Source of the DNA: Clostridiales bacterium
Lineage (GTDB): Bacteria > Bacillota > Clostridia > Oscillospirales > CAG-272
Direction of reading: 5' to 3'
DNA: 12,697 nucleotides
NCBI GenBank assembly: GCA_018370615.1
Contig: JAGZAC010000039.1
Location: 1-12,697, forward strand
A program made the translations under genes and the position numbers. The notes under the pieces are model-generated. The model saw only the letters and a program-made list of their open reading frames with translations, did no database searches and had not been told where the DNA came from. Below are positions 1-7,586 of the stretch, piece after piece (position 1 is the stretch's first letter; each line of letters starts with the position of its first letter).

Positions 1-489
1 CAGTCCCAGGAATATCTCGCCTCCCTGGGGGTAAAGGTCACTCCCTGTGAAAATACCGCCCAGGCGGCAAAAATGGTGGCGGACTCTCCAAGAGAGGACG
101 TGGCGGCGCTGTCCTCCCGTTCCTGCGCATCTCTGTACGGGCTCTGTCCCCTGGCCACCTCTGTTCAGGACAACGGCAACAATCACACCCGGTTCATCTG
201 CATTTCCAAGCACACGGAAATTTATCCCGGCGCGGACCGGACAAGCATCATGGTAGTAACGCCCCACCGTCCCGGCGCTCTATATCAGGTTATGTCCCGG
301 TGCAATGCCCTGGGCATCAACTTAATTAAGCTGGAAAGCCGGCCCATCCCGGACCGGGATTTTGAATTTATGTTTTATTTTGATTTGGACGTCTCCGTAT
401 ATGCGCCAGAATTCCTCCAGCTGATGAGAGAACTGGAGCACATGTGCGAAGAGTTCCGCTATCTCGGTTCCTACAGCGAAATCGTCTGA
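1..489 (+). CDS. pheA: Prephenate dehydratase, C-terminal part (5' end outside window)
   Basis: Prephenate dehydratase converts prephenate to phenylpyruvate in phenylalanine synthesis. The reading frame is open from the first base and gives 162 residues before the TGA stop, so the start lies upstream. Visible residues 1-80 are the end of the catalytic domain, with the signature NNHTRF at about 60-65 and the preceding QDNGN. Residues from about 81 onward form the ACT regulatory domain, with GALYQV at about 92-97 and LESRP at about 111-115. These are the two motifs that bind phenylalanine for feedback inhibition in PheA proteins. The chain ends in a typical YLGSY segment. The internal ATG codons are not starts, because the homology runs through them. 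Whether an N-terminal chorismate mutase domain is fused cannot be seen. It is followed 17 bases later by aroE-aroK, consistent with one operon. Confidence 0.93.
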   Translation, partial: QSQEYLASLGVKVTPCENTAQAAKMVADSPREDVAALSSRSCASLYGLCPLATSVQDNGNNHTRFICISKHTEIYPGADRTSIMVVTPHRPGALYQVMSRCNALGINLIKLESRPIPDRDFEFMFYFDLDVSVYAPEFLQLMRELEHMCEEFRYLGSYSEIV

Positions 490-506
490 TTTACAAAGGA
501 GGCCCT

Positions 507-1817
507 ATGACATACGGTCTTTTGGGAGAGCATCTGTCCCACAGCTATTCTCCCCTCATCCACTCTATGCTGGGCAGCTATCCCTACCGGCTTTTTGCCA
601 TTCCCGAAGAAAAACTGGCCGCCTTTCTCACCGGCGGGGAATTTGACGGGCTCAACGTCACCATTCCCTACAAAAAGGCGGTGCTCCCCTACCTCTCCGA
701 TTTGTCCGAGCGGGCACGGAAGCTGGGCAGCGTAAATACCATTCTGCGCCGGGAGGACGGTACCCTCTACGGGGACAACACCGACTACGGAGGATTTCGG
801 TATCTGTTGCGGGGGCGGGAATCCCTTGTCCGGGGCGGCAAGGCGCTGGTGCTGGGCAGCGGCGGCGCGTCCGTCACCGTAGTGCAGGTGCTGCGGGACA
901 TGGGAGCCAGAGAGGTAATCGTCATCTCCCGGAGGGGGGAGGACAACTATGAAAATCTGGACCGTCACGCCGACGCGGAGCTGCTGGTCAATACCACGCC
1001 GGTGGGCATGTACCCGAGCAACGGCGCTTCTCCTGTAGACCTCACCCGTCTACCCGGGCTGCGCTGTGTAGTGGACATCATATACAATCCGGCAAAAACG
1101 GCGCTGATGCTTCAGGCTCAGTTTCTGGGGATTCCGGCGGTAGGAGGACTTGCCATGCTGGTGGCCCAGGCAAAATACAGCGCGGACCTCTTTACCGGCA
1201 AAAAGCAAAAGGACGCGGTCATCCACAAAATCCAGCAGAAAATCAGCGGGCAAATGAAAAACATTGTCCTCATCGGCATGCCCGGCTGTGGGAAATCCAT
1301 TATTGGAAAGCGGCTGGCGGCAATTCTCGGAAGAGAGTGGATAGACATTGACACGGAAATTGAAGCTCTGGCAGGGAAAACCATTCCGGAGATTTTTCGC
1401 CAGGACGGCGAAGAAGCCTTTCGCCGACTGGAAACAGAGTGCGTCGCCCAGGCGGGAAAGAGAAGCGGCTGTGTAATTTCCACCGGCGGCGGTGTGGTCA
1501 CCCGACCAGAAAACAGGGATTTGCTGCGGCAAAACGGCACGATTGTGTATATCCGGCGGGAAATGTCCAAAACCTATAGAGAGCAGCTTGCCCCCCGGGA
1601 TGGAAAAACCCAAAACCGGCCGCTGATGGCACAGCATACGCCAGAGGAGCTGGAACAGCAGCGCCTGCCGCTGTACGTGGAATGGTCAGATATAAAAATT
1701 CTGAATATAGGCGTGAACGAAACTGCATGGCAGCTTGTCTCCTTTTTGCGGCTGACGCCTGCAAAAAAGAAAAGGCGCCATAAAAAACACTCAAAAAATA
1801 AGGAGGGAAGGCTATGA
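507..1817 (+). CDS. aroE-aroK: Bifunctional shikimate dehydrogenase / shikimate kinase (AroE-AroK fusion)
   Basis: The product of about 436 residues joins two consecutive shikimate-pathway enzymes. Residues 1-250 are shikimate dehydrogenase: a substrate-binding HSYSP segment (about 11-16), GLNVTIPYKK with the catalytic lysine near 56, DNTDYGGF with the catalytic aspartate near 94, the NADPH-binding LGSGGAS loop near 117-123, VNTTPVGMYP near 162-171, and GLAMLVAQA near 215. Residues from about 252 are shikimate kinase: Walker A GMPGCGKS near 258-265, DIDTEIE, FRRLE, STGGGVV, and NRPLM in the lid. The start at 507 is chosen over an in-frame ATG at 444 because AAAGGAGG at 495-502 lies 4 bases upstream and the protein then begins with the family's usual first strand. 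The last 20 residues are strongly basic (KKKRRHKKHSKNK) and lie outside the kinase fold. The stop overlaps the aroQ start as ATGA. Fusions of this type are known in Clostridia. Confidence 0.93.
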   Translation: MTYGLLGEHLSHSYSPLIHSMLGSYPYRLFAIPEEKLAAFLTGGEFDGLNVTIPYKKAVLPYLSDLSERARKLGSVNTILRREDGTLYGDNTDYGGFRYLLRGRESLVRGGKALVLGSGGASVTVVQVLRDMGAREVIVISRRGEDNYENLDRHADAELLVNTTPVGMYPSNGASPVDLTRLPGLRCVVDIIYNPAKTALMLQAQFLGIPAVGGLAMLVAQAKYSADLFTGKKQKDAVIHKIQQKISGQMKNIVLIGMPGCGKSIIGKRLAAILGREWIDIDTEIEALAGKTIPEIFRQDGEEAFRRLETECVAQAGKRSGCVISTGGGVVTRPENRDLLRQNGTIVYIRREMSKTYREQLAPRDGKTQNRPLMAQHTPEELEQQRLPLYVEWSDIKILNIGVNETAWQLVSFLRLTPAKKKRRHKKHSKNKEGRL

Positions 1818-2263
1818 AAATTCTTATTCTCAACGGACCGAATCTGAACCTTTTGGGACTGCGGGAGCCGGATATTTACGGAACGGAAAGCTATCAGGCT
1901 CTGCTGGACTCCATCGATGAAACCTGCCGCAAGGCGGAAATCGAATATGAAGTGTTCCAGTCCAATCACGAAGGGGTTCTGGTGGATAAAATCCAAGAAG
2001 CCTACGGAAAGTTTGACGGAATCATCATCAATCCGGCAGCTTACACCCACACCAGCGTGGCTCTGCTGGACGCACTGAAGGCCGTAGGCCTGCCTACCGT
2101 GGAGGTGCATCTGTCAGACATCAGCCGCAGGGAGCCCTTCCGCAAAATCTCCTATGTATCGGCGGCATGTGTGAAAACCATTACAGGAAAAGGCTTTGCA
2201 GGATATTGGGAAGCGCTGCTCTTTTTGAAGGAATATGAAAGGAAACACCGGAATGATCTTTGA
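1814..2263 (+). CDS. aroQ: Type II 3-dehydroquinate dehydratase
   Basis: This 149-residue enzyme dehydrates 3-dehydroquinate to 3-dehydroshikimate, the step before AroE. The length matches the small dodecameric type II family. Visible signatures are NGPNLNLLG (7-15), the catalytic arginine R17 and tyrosine Y22 in LREPDIYG, FQSNHEG (48-54), NPAAYTHTS (73-81) and VEVHLSD with H99. The start ATG shares four bases with the stop of aroE-aroK, and AGGAGGG at 1801-1807 lies 6 bases upstream, so translation is probably coupled. The gene order pheA, aroE-aroK, aroQ supports a shikimate-phenylalanine operon. Confidence 0.95.
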   Translation: MKILILNGPNLNLLGLREPDIYGTESYQALLDSIDETCRKAEIEYEVFQSNHEGVLVDKIQEAYGKFDGIIINPAAYTHTSVALLDALKAVGLPTVEVHLSDISRREPFRKISYVSAACVKTITGKGFAGYWEALLFLKEYERKHRNDL

Positions 2264-3065
2264 TATACACACCCACTGCTTCCCCGACACACTGGCACCC
2301 CGGGCCATTGGGAAGCTGGCCTATGCCTCCGGGGGACTGACTCCCTATACAGACGGCACGCTGTCCTCCTTGGACGCGCTGATGCACGCCCAGGGGGTAG
2401 ATGCATTTGCGGTACAGAATATTGCCACCAATCCCAGGCAAATGAAAAATGTAAACGACTTTGCCGCGTCCATCCAGTGTGATCATATCTATCCCTTTGG
2501 CAGCGTCCACCCGGATGCGCCGGACGTGCTGGAGGAGCTGGAGCGCATTGCCGCCATGGGGATGCGGGGAATCAAGCTGCACCCGGACTATCAGGATTTT
2601 TTCGTAGACGACCCCAAAATGTTCCCCATATACAAAAAGGCGTCCCAGCTTGGGTTTGTGATTCTCTTTCACGCAGGAGAGGACTTCGGCTACCGGGCGC
2701 CCTTTCACTGTACGCCAGAGCGCCTGGCTACAGCGCTGCGGCACATAGACTGTCCGGTTATCGCCGCCCACTGGGGCGGCGCGTGTATGGGAGAGGAGGT
2801 TCTGCGCCATCTGTGCGGACTTCCCCTGTACTTTGACCTCTCCTTTGGATATGGGACGAAACCTCGGGCTCAGGCGCTGGACATCATTGAAAAGCACGGC
2901 ACTCACCGGCTGCTGTTTGGATCAGACTGTCCCTGGCACACGCCGGAAATGGAGCTGCGGCTGATTGACACGCTGGAGCTATCACAGGCAGAGCGGGAAG
3001 ATATTTTCTGGAACAATGCTGCAGGGCTGCTGAAAGTTTCCTTGGAAAAGACAAGTAAAATTTGA
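2253..3065 (+). CDS. Metal-dependent amidohydrolase (amidohydrolase-2 type, TIM barrel)
   Basis: The 270-residue product looks like a member of the amidohydrolase superfamily, in the branch of short TIM-barrel hydrolases and decarboxylases. Metal ligand signatures are present in order: DIHTH at the end of strand 1 (H6, H8), LFHAGED (H140), AAHWGG (H173) and FGSDCPWH (D225). GIKLHPDYQ near 106-113 is another conserved barrel strand. The substrate is not identifiable from sequence. The start at 2253 is preferred over an in-frame ATG at 2235, because AAAGGA at 2238-2243 sits 9 bases upstream and the HxH motif then lies at its usual place at the very N-terminus. It overlaps the end of aroQ by 11 bases, so it is the last gene of the aromatic operon. 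A role in aromatic metabolism is only suggested by position. Repeat array 1 begins at its stop codon. Confidence 0.85.
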   Translation: MIFDIHTHCFPDTLAPRAIGKLAYASGGLTPYTDGTLSSLDALMHAQGVDAFAVQNIATNPRQMKNVNDFAASIQCDHIYPFGSVHPDAPDVLEELERIAAMGMRGIKLHPDYQDFFVDDPKMFPIYKKASQLGFVILFHAGEDFGYRAPFHCTPERLATALRHIDCPVIAAHWGGACMGEEVLRHLCGLPLYFDLSFGYGTKPRAQALDIIEKHGTHRLLFGSDCPWHTPEMELRLIDTLELSQAEREDIFWNNAAGLLKVSLEKTSKI

Positions 3066-3427
3066 CAACCCCTCCGTCAGCTGCGCTGACACCTCCCCTT
3101 GCACAGGGGAGGCTTCAAGTGAGGTAAGGCCCCCTTGTGGGGAGTTGCGTAGCAACTCCGGGGGCATCCCGCGGAGCGGGTGGGGAATTGTTTTTCACAA
3201 CCTTTCCGTCTCGCCTTTGGCGAGCCACCTCCCCTTCGCAAGGAAGGGGAGGCTTAAATTAAAAAAGGCTCCCTTGTGTAAAGGGAGCTGGCTCCGCGCA
3301 AGCGGAGTCTGAGGGATTGTTCTTTACAACCCCTCCGCCGCAACAGAGTTGCGGCACCTCCCCTTACACAGGGGAGGCTTCATTTAATAGCTGCGGCGAG
3401 CCACCTCCCCTTACGCAGGGGAGGCTT
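3065..3427. repeat. Hairpin repeat array 1 (REP/BIME-like, six units)
   Basis: No gene is visible here; the stretch is packed with related palindromic units. A full forward unit reads head ACAACCCCTCC, a variable inverted-repeat stem, then CACCTCCCCTTACACAGGGG-type arms ending in GAGGCTT. Units by position and orientation: 3065-3115 (+), 3127-3192 (-), 3197-3255 (+), 3265-3321 (-), 3326-3380 (+), and a headless partial unit at 3390-3427 (+). The first stem differs in every copy (for example GTCAGC/GCTGAC, CTCGCC/GGCGAG, CGCAAC/GTTGCG) but always pairs. The reverse unit at 3127-3192 carries an extra hairpin. The array lies between the convergent ends of the amidohydrolase and tepA genes. Some hairpins could aid transcription termination, but T-runs are short. 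Similar GC-rich hairpins are, to my knowledge, common in Oscillospiraceae genomes; their mobility mechanism is unknown to me. Confidence 0.85.
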
Positions 3428-3449
3428 GATTTAGATGGGCCTAGGCTTT

Positions 3450-4238
3450 TTATATTGTTGGTTGCGCCTCCTGTACGGGAGAGGCTTGCGTATCGGCACT
3501 TCGCTTTGCTTCCACCTGCCGGCGCAGCTCCTGCAGCGCGTCTGTCAGAGAGCCTACGCTGTCAATCAGGCCGATTTCTACGGCCTCCTTTCCATCGATT
3601 AGGGAACCTACATCGGTAGCAATCTGGTCAGTGCGCATCAGAAGCTCCCGAAACTTTTCTTCCGAAACCCGAGAATGCTCCGTAATAAACCGTACAATTC
3701 GGTCCTGCATCCGTTCAAAATAATAGTACGTCTGCGGTACGCCTATAATTGTACCGCTCATGCGCACCGGATGAATCGTCATGGTTGCAGAAGGCACGAT
3801 GAAGGACTTTTTCGTCGACACTGCCATCGGCACGCCGATGGAGTGGCCGCCGCCCAACACCAGGGACACAGTGGGCTTGGACATCCCCGCAATCATTTCC
3901 GCAATGGCAAGGCCGGCCTCCACGTCGCCTCCCATTGTGTTCAGCACCAGCAGCAGTCCGTCAATCTCATCCGACTGCTCAATGGACACCAAGAGGGGAA
4001 TGACGTGCTCATATTTTGTGGCTTTCTGGCCTTCTCCCAAAATATAGTGTCCTTCCACCTGGCCGATAATTGTCAGGCAGTGGATGGTTTCTCCGTCCTT
4101 CTTGGAGATCACACTGCCGCTTTTCATAATAAAATCCAGCTGTTCGTTTTCCGCACCGTTGGCGTTTTCCCCGCCGGCGGTGTTTTCCAAATCCTCGCTG
4201 TTGTTATTTTCTTCTTTTTTCTTTACGTCTGCGTCCAT
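3450..4238 (-). CDS. tepA: ClpP-family serine protease, TepA-like
   Basis: The 262-residue product resembles Bacillus TepA (YmfB), a cytosolic ClpP-fold protein first described as translocation-enhancing. Residues 1-50 are acidic, Asn/Glu-rich and probably disordered. The ClpP-like core follows, with HCLTIIGQVEGH (53-64), KYEHVIP (75-81), LNTMGGDVEAGLAIAEM (99-115), the serine loop LGGGHSIGVP with S133, MTIHPVRM with H156, and a likely acidic triad residue D209 before EAVEIGLID. The triad therefore appears intact. The start at 4238 is chosen because AAGGAG lies 6 bases upstream (4245-4250); two upstream in-frame ATGs lack such a site. The C-terminal residues from about 251 (ASPVQ onward) are not family-conserved and look repeat-derived. 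The gene stands alone, divergent from deoC and convergent with the aromatic operon. Confidence 0.88.
   Translation of the reverse strand: MDADVKKKEENNNSEDLENTAGGENANGAENEQLDFIMKSGSVISKKDGETIHCLTIIGQVEGHYILGEGQKATKYEHVIPLLVSIEQSDEIDGLLLVLNTMGGDVEAGLAIAEMIAGMSKPTVSLVLGGGHSIGVPMAVSTKKSFIVPSATMTIHPVRMSGTIIGVPQTYYYFERMQDRIVRFITEHSRVSEEKFRELLMRTDQIATDVGSLIDGKEAVEIGLIDSVGSLTDALQELRRQVEAKRSADTQASPVQEAQPTI
3462..3487. repeat. Decayed repeat arm inside the 3' end of tepA
   Basis: The plus strand here, CGCCTCCTGTACGGGAGAGG followed by CTT, resembles the right arm of the array 1 unit (CCTCCCCTTACACAGGGGAGG then CTT), with a shortened left arm. Read on the minus strand in the tepA frame it encodes ASPVQ. 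The same frame of an intact unit at 3092-3115 also encodes ASPVQ. This suggests that the tail of tepA is repeat-derived. The copy is too degenerate for certainty. Confidence 0.45.
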
Positions 4239-4309
4239 CTTTGTCTCCTTGTGCATAGCAATCTTTGCCCATATTATGCGCAAAACTGGAAAATTCTATT
4301 CTCTGCCCG

Positions 4310-4337
4310 TTGACAAAAGGACATCTTGTGCTATCAT
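4310..4337 (+). promoter_or_regulatory. Sigma-A type promoter for deoC-deoD
   Basis: A perfect -35 box TTGACA (4310-4315) is followed after 16 bases by TATCAT (4332-4337). Transcription would start near 4344 and leave a leader of about 29 bases before deoC. No operator could be identified. No equally good promoter was found on the opposite strand for tepA. Confidence 0.7.
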
Positions 4338-4372
4338 AAAAGAAAAAGAAATCTGAAACGGAAATTTTAAAT

Positions 4373-5068
4373 ATGAAACTCAGTGAAATACTAAAACGCG
4401 TGGACCACACGCTGCTGACCCCCACCGCCGTGTGGGAGGACATCCAAAAAGTCTGTGACGAGGGAATTTACTGGGGCACTGCGTCTGTGTGCATTCCTCC
4501 GTCTTATGTAAAGAGGGCCGCGGAATATGCGGCAGGCAGAGTGCCCATCTGCACAGTGATCGGCTTTCCCAACGGATACGCGACCACGGCAGTCAAGTGC
4601 TTTGAAGCGGCCCAGGCTGTGGCGGACGGGGCTGAGGAAATCGACATGGTCATCAATTTAGGCTGGGTGCGCGCCGGCGCAGATGATGCAGTACTGGAAG
4701 AAATCAACGCGGTGAAGGATGCCTGCAGCGGAAAGCTCCTGAAGGTCATCATTGAAACCTGCCTGCTGACGCAGGAAGAAAAAATCCGCATGTGCCATGT
4801 CGTTTCCGCCTCCCGGGCGGAATTTATCAAAACCTCCACGGGCTTTTCTACCGGCGGCGCCACCCGAGAGGATGTTATTTTACTAAAGCAGCATATGAAA
4901 AATGGCAAAAAAATCAAAGCGGCCGGCGGGGTCAGCGGGCCGGCGGCTGCGGCGGAAATGCTCCGCCTTGGCGCAGACCGAATCGGTACCAGCCGAGTGA
5001 TTGCCGCACTGATACAAAAAAAGCAGGAGGGAGCAAACGATGAAGCCTTATCCAACACCACATATTGA
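4373..5068 (+). CDS. deoC: Deoxyribose-phosphate aldolase
   Basis: DeoC splits 2-deoxyribose 5-phosphate into acetaldehyde and glyceraldehyde 3-phosphate, the last step of deoxynucleoside catabolism. The 231-residue product has the normal length and catalytic set: D91 in EIDMVINLG, the Schiff-base lysine K153 in FIKTSTGF, and the second lysine K182 in KIKAAGGV. Other family segments are VDHTLLTP (10-17), TVIGFPNGY (61-69) and DRIGTSR (202-208). The ribosome binding site is weak (a GGA 10 bases upstream). The last residues overlap the start of deoD by 29 bases, so the two genes form one transcript and translation may be coupled. A clear promoter lies just upstream. Confidence 0.96.
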   Translation: MKLSEILKRVDHTLLTPTAVWEDIQKVCDEGIYWGTASVCIPPSYVKRAAEYAAGRVPICTVIGFPNGYATTAVKCFEAAQAVADGAEEIDMVINLGWVRAGADDAVLEEINAVKDACSGKLLKVIIETCLLTQEEKIRMCHVVSASRAEFIKTSTGFSTGGATREDVILLKQHMKNGKKIKAAGGVSGPAAAAEMLRLGADRIGTSRVIAALIQKKQEGANDEALSNTTY

Positions 5069-5765
5069 CGCATCTCCGGAGGATTTCGCACCGGTAGTAC
5101 TGCTGCCCGGCGATCCCCTGCGGGCAAAGCATATTGCGGAAAATTATCTGGAGGATGCCGTTCTGGTCAACAATGTCCGAGGCGTGCAGGGATATACGGG
5201 AACCTATCGGGGAAGGCGCATATCCGTCATGGCCAGCGGCATGGGGATGCCCTCCATGGGAATCTATTCCTATGAACTGTTCCATTTCTTCGGGGTGGAG
5301 GCCATTCTCCGGGTAGGCTCCGCCGGGGGAATGCAGGAGCATGTGCATCTGCGGGACATCGTCCTCGGACAAGGCGCCTGCACGGACTCTGCCTATTCTC
5401 ACAATTTCGGACTTCCCGGGACCTACGCGCCCATCGCCAGCTGGCGGTTGCTGGAGCTTTGCACGGCGACTGCAAAATCGGCGGGGCTACCCTACCATGT
5501 GGGAAATCTGCTGTCCAGCGACATTTTTTACAACGACAGTGCAGATACAACGGAGCGTTGGAAGAAAATGGGGGTGCTGGCAGTGGAAATGGAAGCAGCA
5601 GCCCTGTATATGAACGCGGCGCGGGCAGGAAAGCACGCGCTGGCCATATGTACTGTATCCGACCATCTGCTCACGGGAGAGGCCACCACTGCAAAGGAGC
5701 GGCAGACCTCCTTTACGGATATGATGCATTTGGCTCTGGACACAGCCGTTTTATTTCAAAGCTGA
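5040..5765 (+). CDS. deoD: Purine-nucleoside phosphorylase, DeoD (hexameric) type
   Basis: DeoD cleaves purine (deoxy)nucleosides with phosphate to a free base and (deoxy)ribose 1-phosphate. The 241-residue product fits the high-molecular-mass hexameric class. Signatures are TPHI with H8, LLPGDPLRAK (21-30) for phosphate binding, NNVRG with R47, RVGSAGG with R91, VEMEAA (182-187) for the ribose and base site, and SDH with D208, followed by ERQTSF with R221. D208 and R221 correspond to the acid and its partner in the Escherichia coli enzyme. AGGAGGG at 5025-5031 lies 8 bases before the ATG, inside deoC. Together with deoC it would feed the sugar into glycolysis. The intervening phosphopentomutase (deoB) is not in the window. 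Confidence 0.95.
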   Translation: MKPYPTPHIDASPEDFAPVVLLPGDPLRAKHIAENYLEDAVLVNNVRGVQGYTGTYRGRRISVMASGMGMPSMGIYSYELFHFFGVEAILRVGSAGGMQEHVHLRDIVLGQGACTDSAYSHNFGLPGTYAPIASWRLLELCTATAKSAGLPYHVGNLLSSDIFYNDSADTTERWKKMGVLAVEMEAAALYMNAARAGKHALAICTVSDHLLTGEATTAKERQTSFTDMMHLALDTAVLFQS

Positions 5766-5769
5766 ATAA

Positions 5770-5799
5770 AAAAAGGGAAGGGCTCCCCCTTCCCTTTTT
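5770..5799. terminator. Bidirectional intrinsic terminator between deoD and the glycosylation operon
   Basis: A 13-bp perfect stem (5770-5782 with 5787-5799) closes a four-base loop. The stem has a G/C core (GGGAAGGG with CCCTTCCC) and A-rich and T-rich ends, so each strand has a T-run after the hairpin. It sits five bases past the deoD stop. It lies about 60 bases downstream of the convergent GT-C gene, so it can serve both transcripts. Confidence 0.9.
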
Positions 5800-5857
5800 C
5801 TTTTGTTTTTCCTTGGAAAAGAAACCTTCCCCCGCCTTTTACCGGGACAGCGTCTTT

Positions 5858-7240
5858 TTACATTGCAGACAAATCCCTGCTTTCCGCGCGCCTGTCACGC
5901 ACCGCGGCGACGCCCCTGGAAAAAAGCTCCGCGCCAAGGCCTAGGCCGATACCTATTATGATATACCGTATGGGCATCAAAGACACCTGATATCGGTCAA
6001 AAGCAAAGGTTGCCGCGTAAACATACAAATTTCCAAAATACAGCAGTAAAAGAAAGCACATCTGCCGCCTGTATTTCTTCAAGACAACCGCAAGCGCTAC
6101 GGCAATGACACACAGCGCCGTATTCATATCCTGCATCATCAGGACCTGGTCCTTGGTCACATTAAAAAGCGTAGTCCAGTAAAAGGAGCTGCGGATCATC
6201 TCTACCGGCTTGAGCACCCCGTAGGACACAACCATGCTTTTCCAATCCCTTTTTGCCCATTCCTGGATCCTGTAACTTGCTTTAATGTTATCTCTGCCAA
6301 GATTGACAAACCGGATATATTCTGTTTTTACACTTCCGTCCTCGTTATAGTACTGGGCATACTTTTCCTTTACAACTTCTTCCACATGGGTCTCATAATC
6401 CAGCTCCTCGTCACTGGGATATCCATATCCCTGATACGTACCCAAAAGGCGGGGATTGCCCACACCGTATGTGAGCGGGACAAATGCATCAAACTGGATA
6501 TAGTTTCGAATGCTCCAGGGGATAATAAAACAGAGCACCACGCCTCCGAGAATCAGTCCCTGACGCAGCAGACGCTTGAAATCATATTTTACAAGCAGCA
6601 GATACACCATAGCGAACACAGGATAGGGAGCAATGTTAGCCTTGCACATCAGCGCCAGCATATAGGCTACCAGACAGCCCCAGAAATATTTCCCCTTCTG
6701 GGTTTTTCCCATCATCAGCGTAAAATAGATCATTGCGGAAAAACAAAAGATAAAGGGCGTTTCCGTAAGGATCAGGTTGTCCATCCACACAAAATCCGCC
6801 CGCATCAGCGGAATCACGGCCACTACGCCACACCACTTTGGCGCATAGATGCGCACGCTTTTATAAATAAACCATCCTGTCAGGGTCCCCATACAGGCCC
6901 ACAGCAATTTCAACGCCAGCCAAAACAGCGTTCCCTCTCCGAAAACAAAAGAGAAAAGTCCGATCAGCACAGTCATCCCAGGCATGATCTGTGCACTGGG
7001 CACATCGTTTTCATGCATAGTGATCATACCGGTATGCCGGAACGTGATCCCGCTGCGCACATAAGCGAGGTCGTCGTTGGAAAGGCTGTATTCTGCGCCC
7101 AGCATATCCAGTGCAATCAGCCGAATGGCCAGCACAAGGAACAAAACGATCAAAATGGCCCGATGCTCCTTGAGAAAGGAGCGGAACCTTCCCTGTTTTG
7201 TTGGATTATCCTTCTTCATGTCCAGATTCTTTGTCTCCAT
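5858..7240 (-). CDS. GT-C fold integral membrane glycosyltransferase (PMT/ArnT-like)
   Basis: The 460-residue product has about ten hydrophobic segments and the layout of polyprenyl-phosphate-sugar-dependent GT-C transferases, which move a sugar from a lipid carrier to an acceptor outside the membrane. An N-terminal cytosolic stretch (1-27) leads into the first helix (28-45). Next comes an external loop with the acidic pair D56-D57 in SNDDLAYVRSG, the position of the catalytic acid in this fold. NLILTETPF (E160) and PWSIRNY (241-247) are also typical of PMT/ArnT-like proteins. A large external loop lies at about 250-350, and DRYQVSLMPI is near 415-424. The start at 7240 is chosen because AGGAG lies just upstream; a further upstream ATG at 7264 would overlap DUF2304 more. 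It overlaps the DUF2304 gene by 35 bases. Donor sugar and acceptor cannot be told from the sequence. Confidence 0.8.
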   Translation of the reverse strand: METKNLDMKKDNPTKQGRFRSFLKEHRAILIVLFLVLAIRLIALDMLGAEYSLSNDDLAYVRSGITFRHTGMITMHENDVPSAQIMPGMTVLIGLFSFVFGEGTLFWLALKLLWACMGTLTGWFIYKSVRIYAPKWCGVVAVIPLMRADFVWMDNLILTETPFIFCFSAMIYFTLMMGKTQKGKYFWGCLVAYMLALMCKANIAPYPVFAMVYLLLVKYDFKRLLRQGLILGGVVLCFIIPWSIRNYIQFDAFVPLTYGVGNPRLLGTYQGYGYPSDEELDYETHVEEVVKEKYAQYYNEDGSVKTEYIRFVNLGRDNIKASYRIQEWAKRDWKSMVVSYGVLKPVEMIRSSFYWTTLFNVTKDQVLMMQDMNTALCVIAVALAVVLKKYRRQMCFLLLLYFGNLYVYAATFAFDRYQVSLMPIRYIIIGIGLGLGAELFSRGVAAVRDRRAESRDLSAM

Positions 7241-7586
7241 AAATCTCCTCTTTCTCCTGAGCATATTGGTGCAGGGAAAGCGCCTGCGTCAGGGTCTTGA
7301 TCTGTTCTGACTGCTTGGATATAATACCGGTTTGTGTAAAATTCAGCAGCAGGAGCGCCAGGATACCCAGTAAAAAAATCAAGTTGGACGGCGTTTCGAT
7401 CCCAAGAAGCAAACACAGCCACTGCGCAAAAACCGGAAAGATCGCCAAAAGCAGCAGCGCAATGGATATAATTATCCACACGAGAGAGTACTGCATGCGC
7501 ATATGCTTTTTGTTCACCGAGCGGAAAATAATCACCATGACCCCCACTGCCAATACGATCATAGCGATGCGAAGATGAAGCGACAT
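7206..7586 (-). CDS. DUF2304 family small membrane protein
   Basis: The 126-residue product matches the DUF2304 pattern. Hydrophobic segments lie at about 6-22, 33-61 and 66-84, with FPVFAQWLCLLLGIETPSN between the second and third. A hydrophilic tail from about 88 onward (KQSEQIKTLTQALSLHQYAQ) shows heptad-like spacing and could form a short coiled coil in the cytosol. Members of this family are commonly found next to DPM1-like GT2 genes. AGGAG lies 9 bases upstream of the ATG. The gene begins immediately after the stop of the GT2 gene, with no intergenic base, and its end overlaps the GT-C gene. The function is not established; a membrane tether or regulator for the GT2 is my inference. Confidence 0.8.
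   Translation of the reverse strand: MSLHLRIAMIVLAVGVMVIIFRSVNKKHMRMQYSLVWIIISIALLLLAIFPVFAQWLCLLLGIETPSNLIFLLGILALLLLNFTQTGIISKQSEQIKTLTQALSLHQYAQEKEEIYGDKESGHEEG

Noticed and set aside
444..506. Upstream in-frame start for aroE-aroK at 444
   Set aside because: It overlaps pheA by 46 bases, adds a non-conserved basic leader, and lacks a ribosome binding site, whereas 507 has AAAGGAGG.
3065..3427. Integron attC sites
   Set aside because: The paired arms superficially recall attC folding, but no conserved core sites, integrase or cassette ORFs are present.
6386..7300. A 304-codon plus-strand ORF opposite the GT-C and DUF2304 genes
   Set aside because: It has no recognisable domain, is rich in His and Gln as expected of an antisense frame, and lies opposite genes with clear family motifs and ribosome binding sites.
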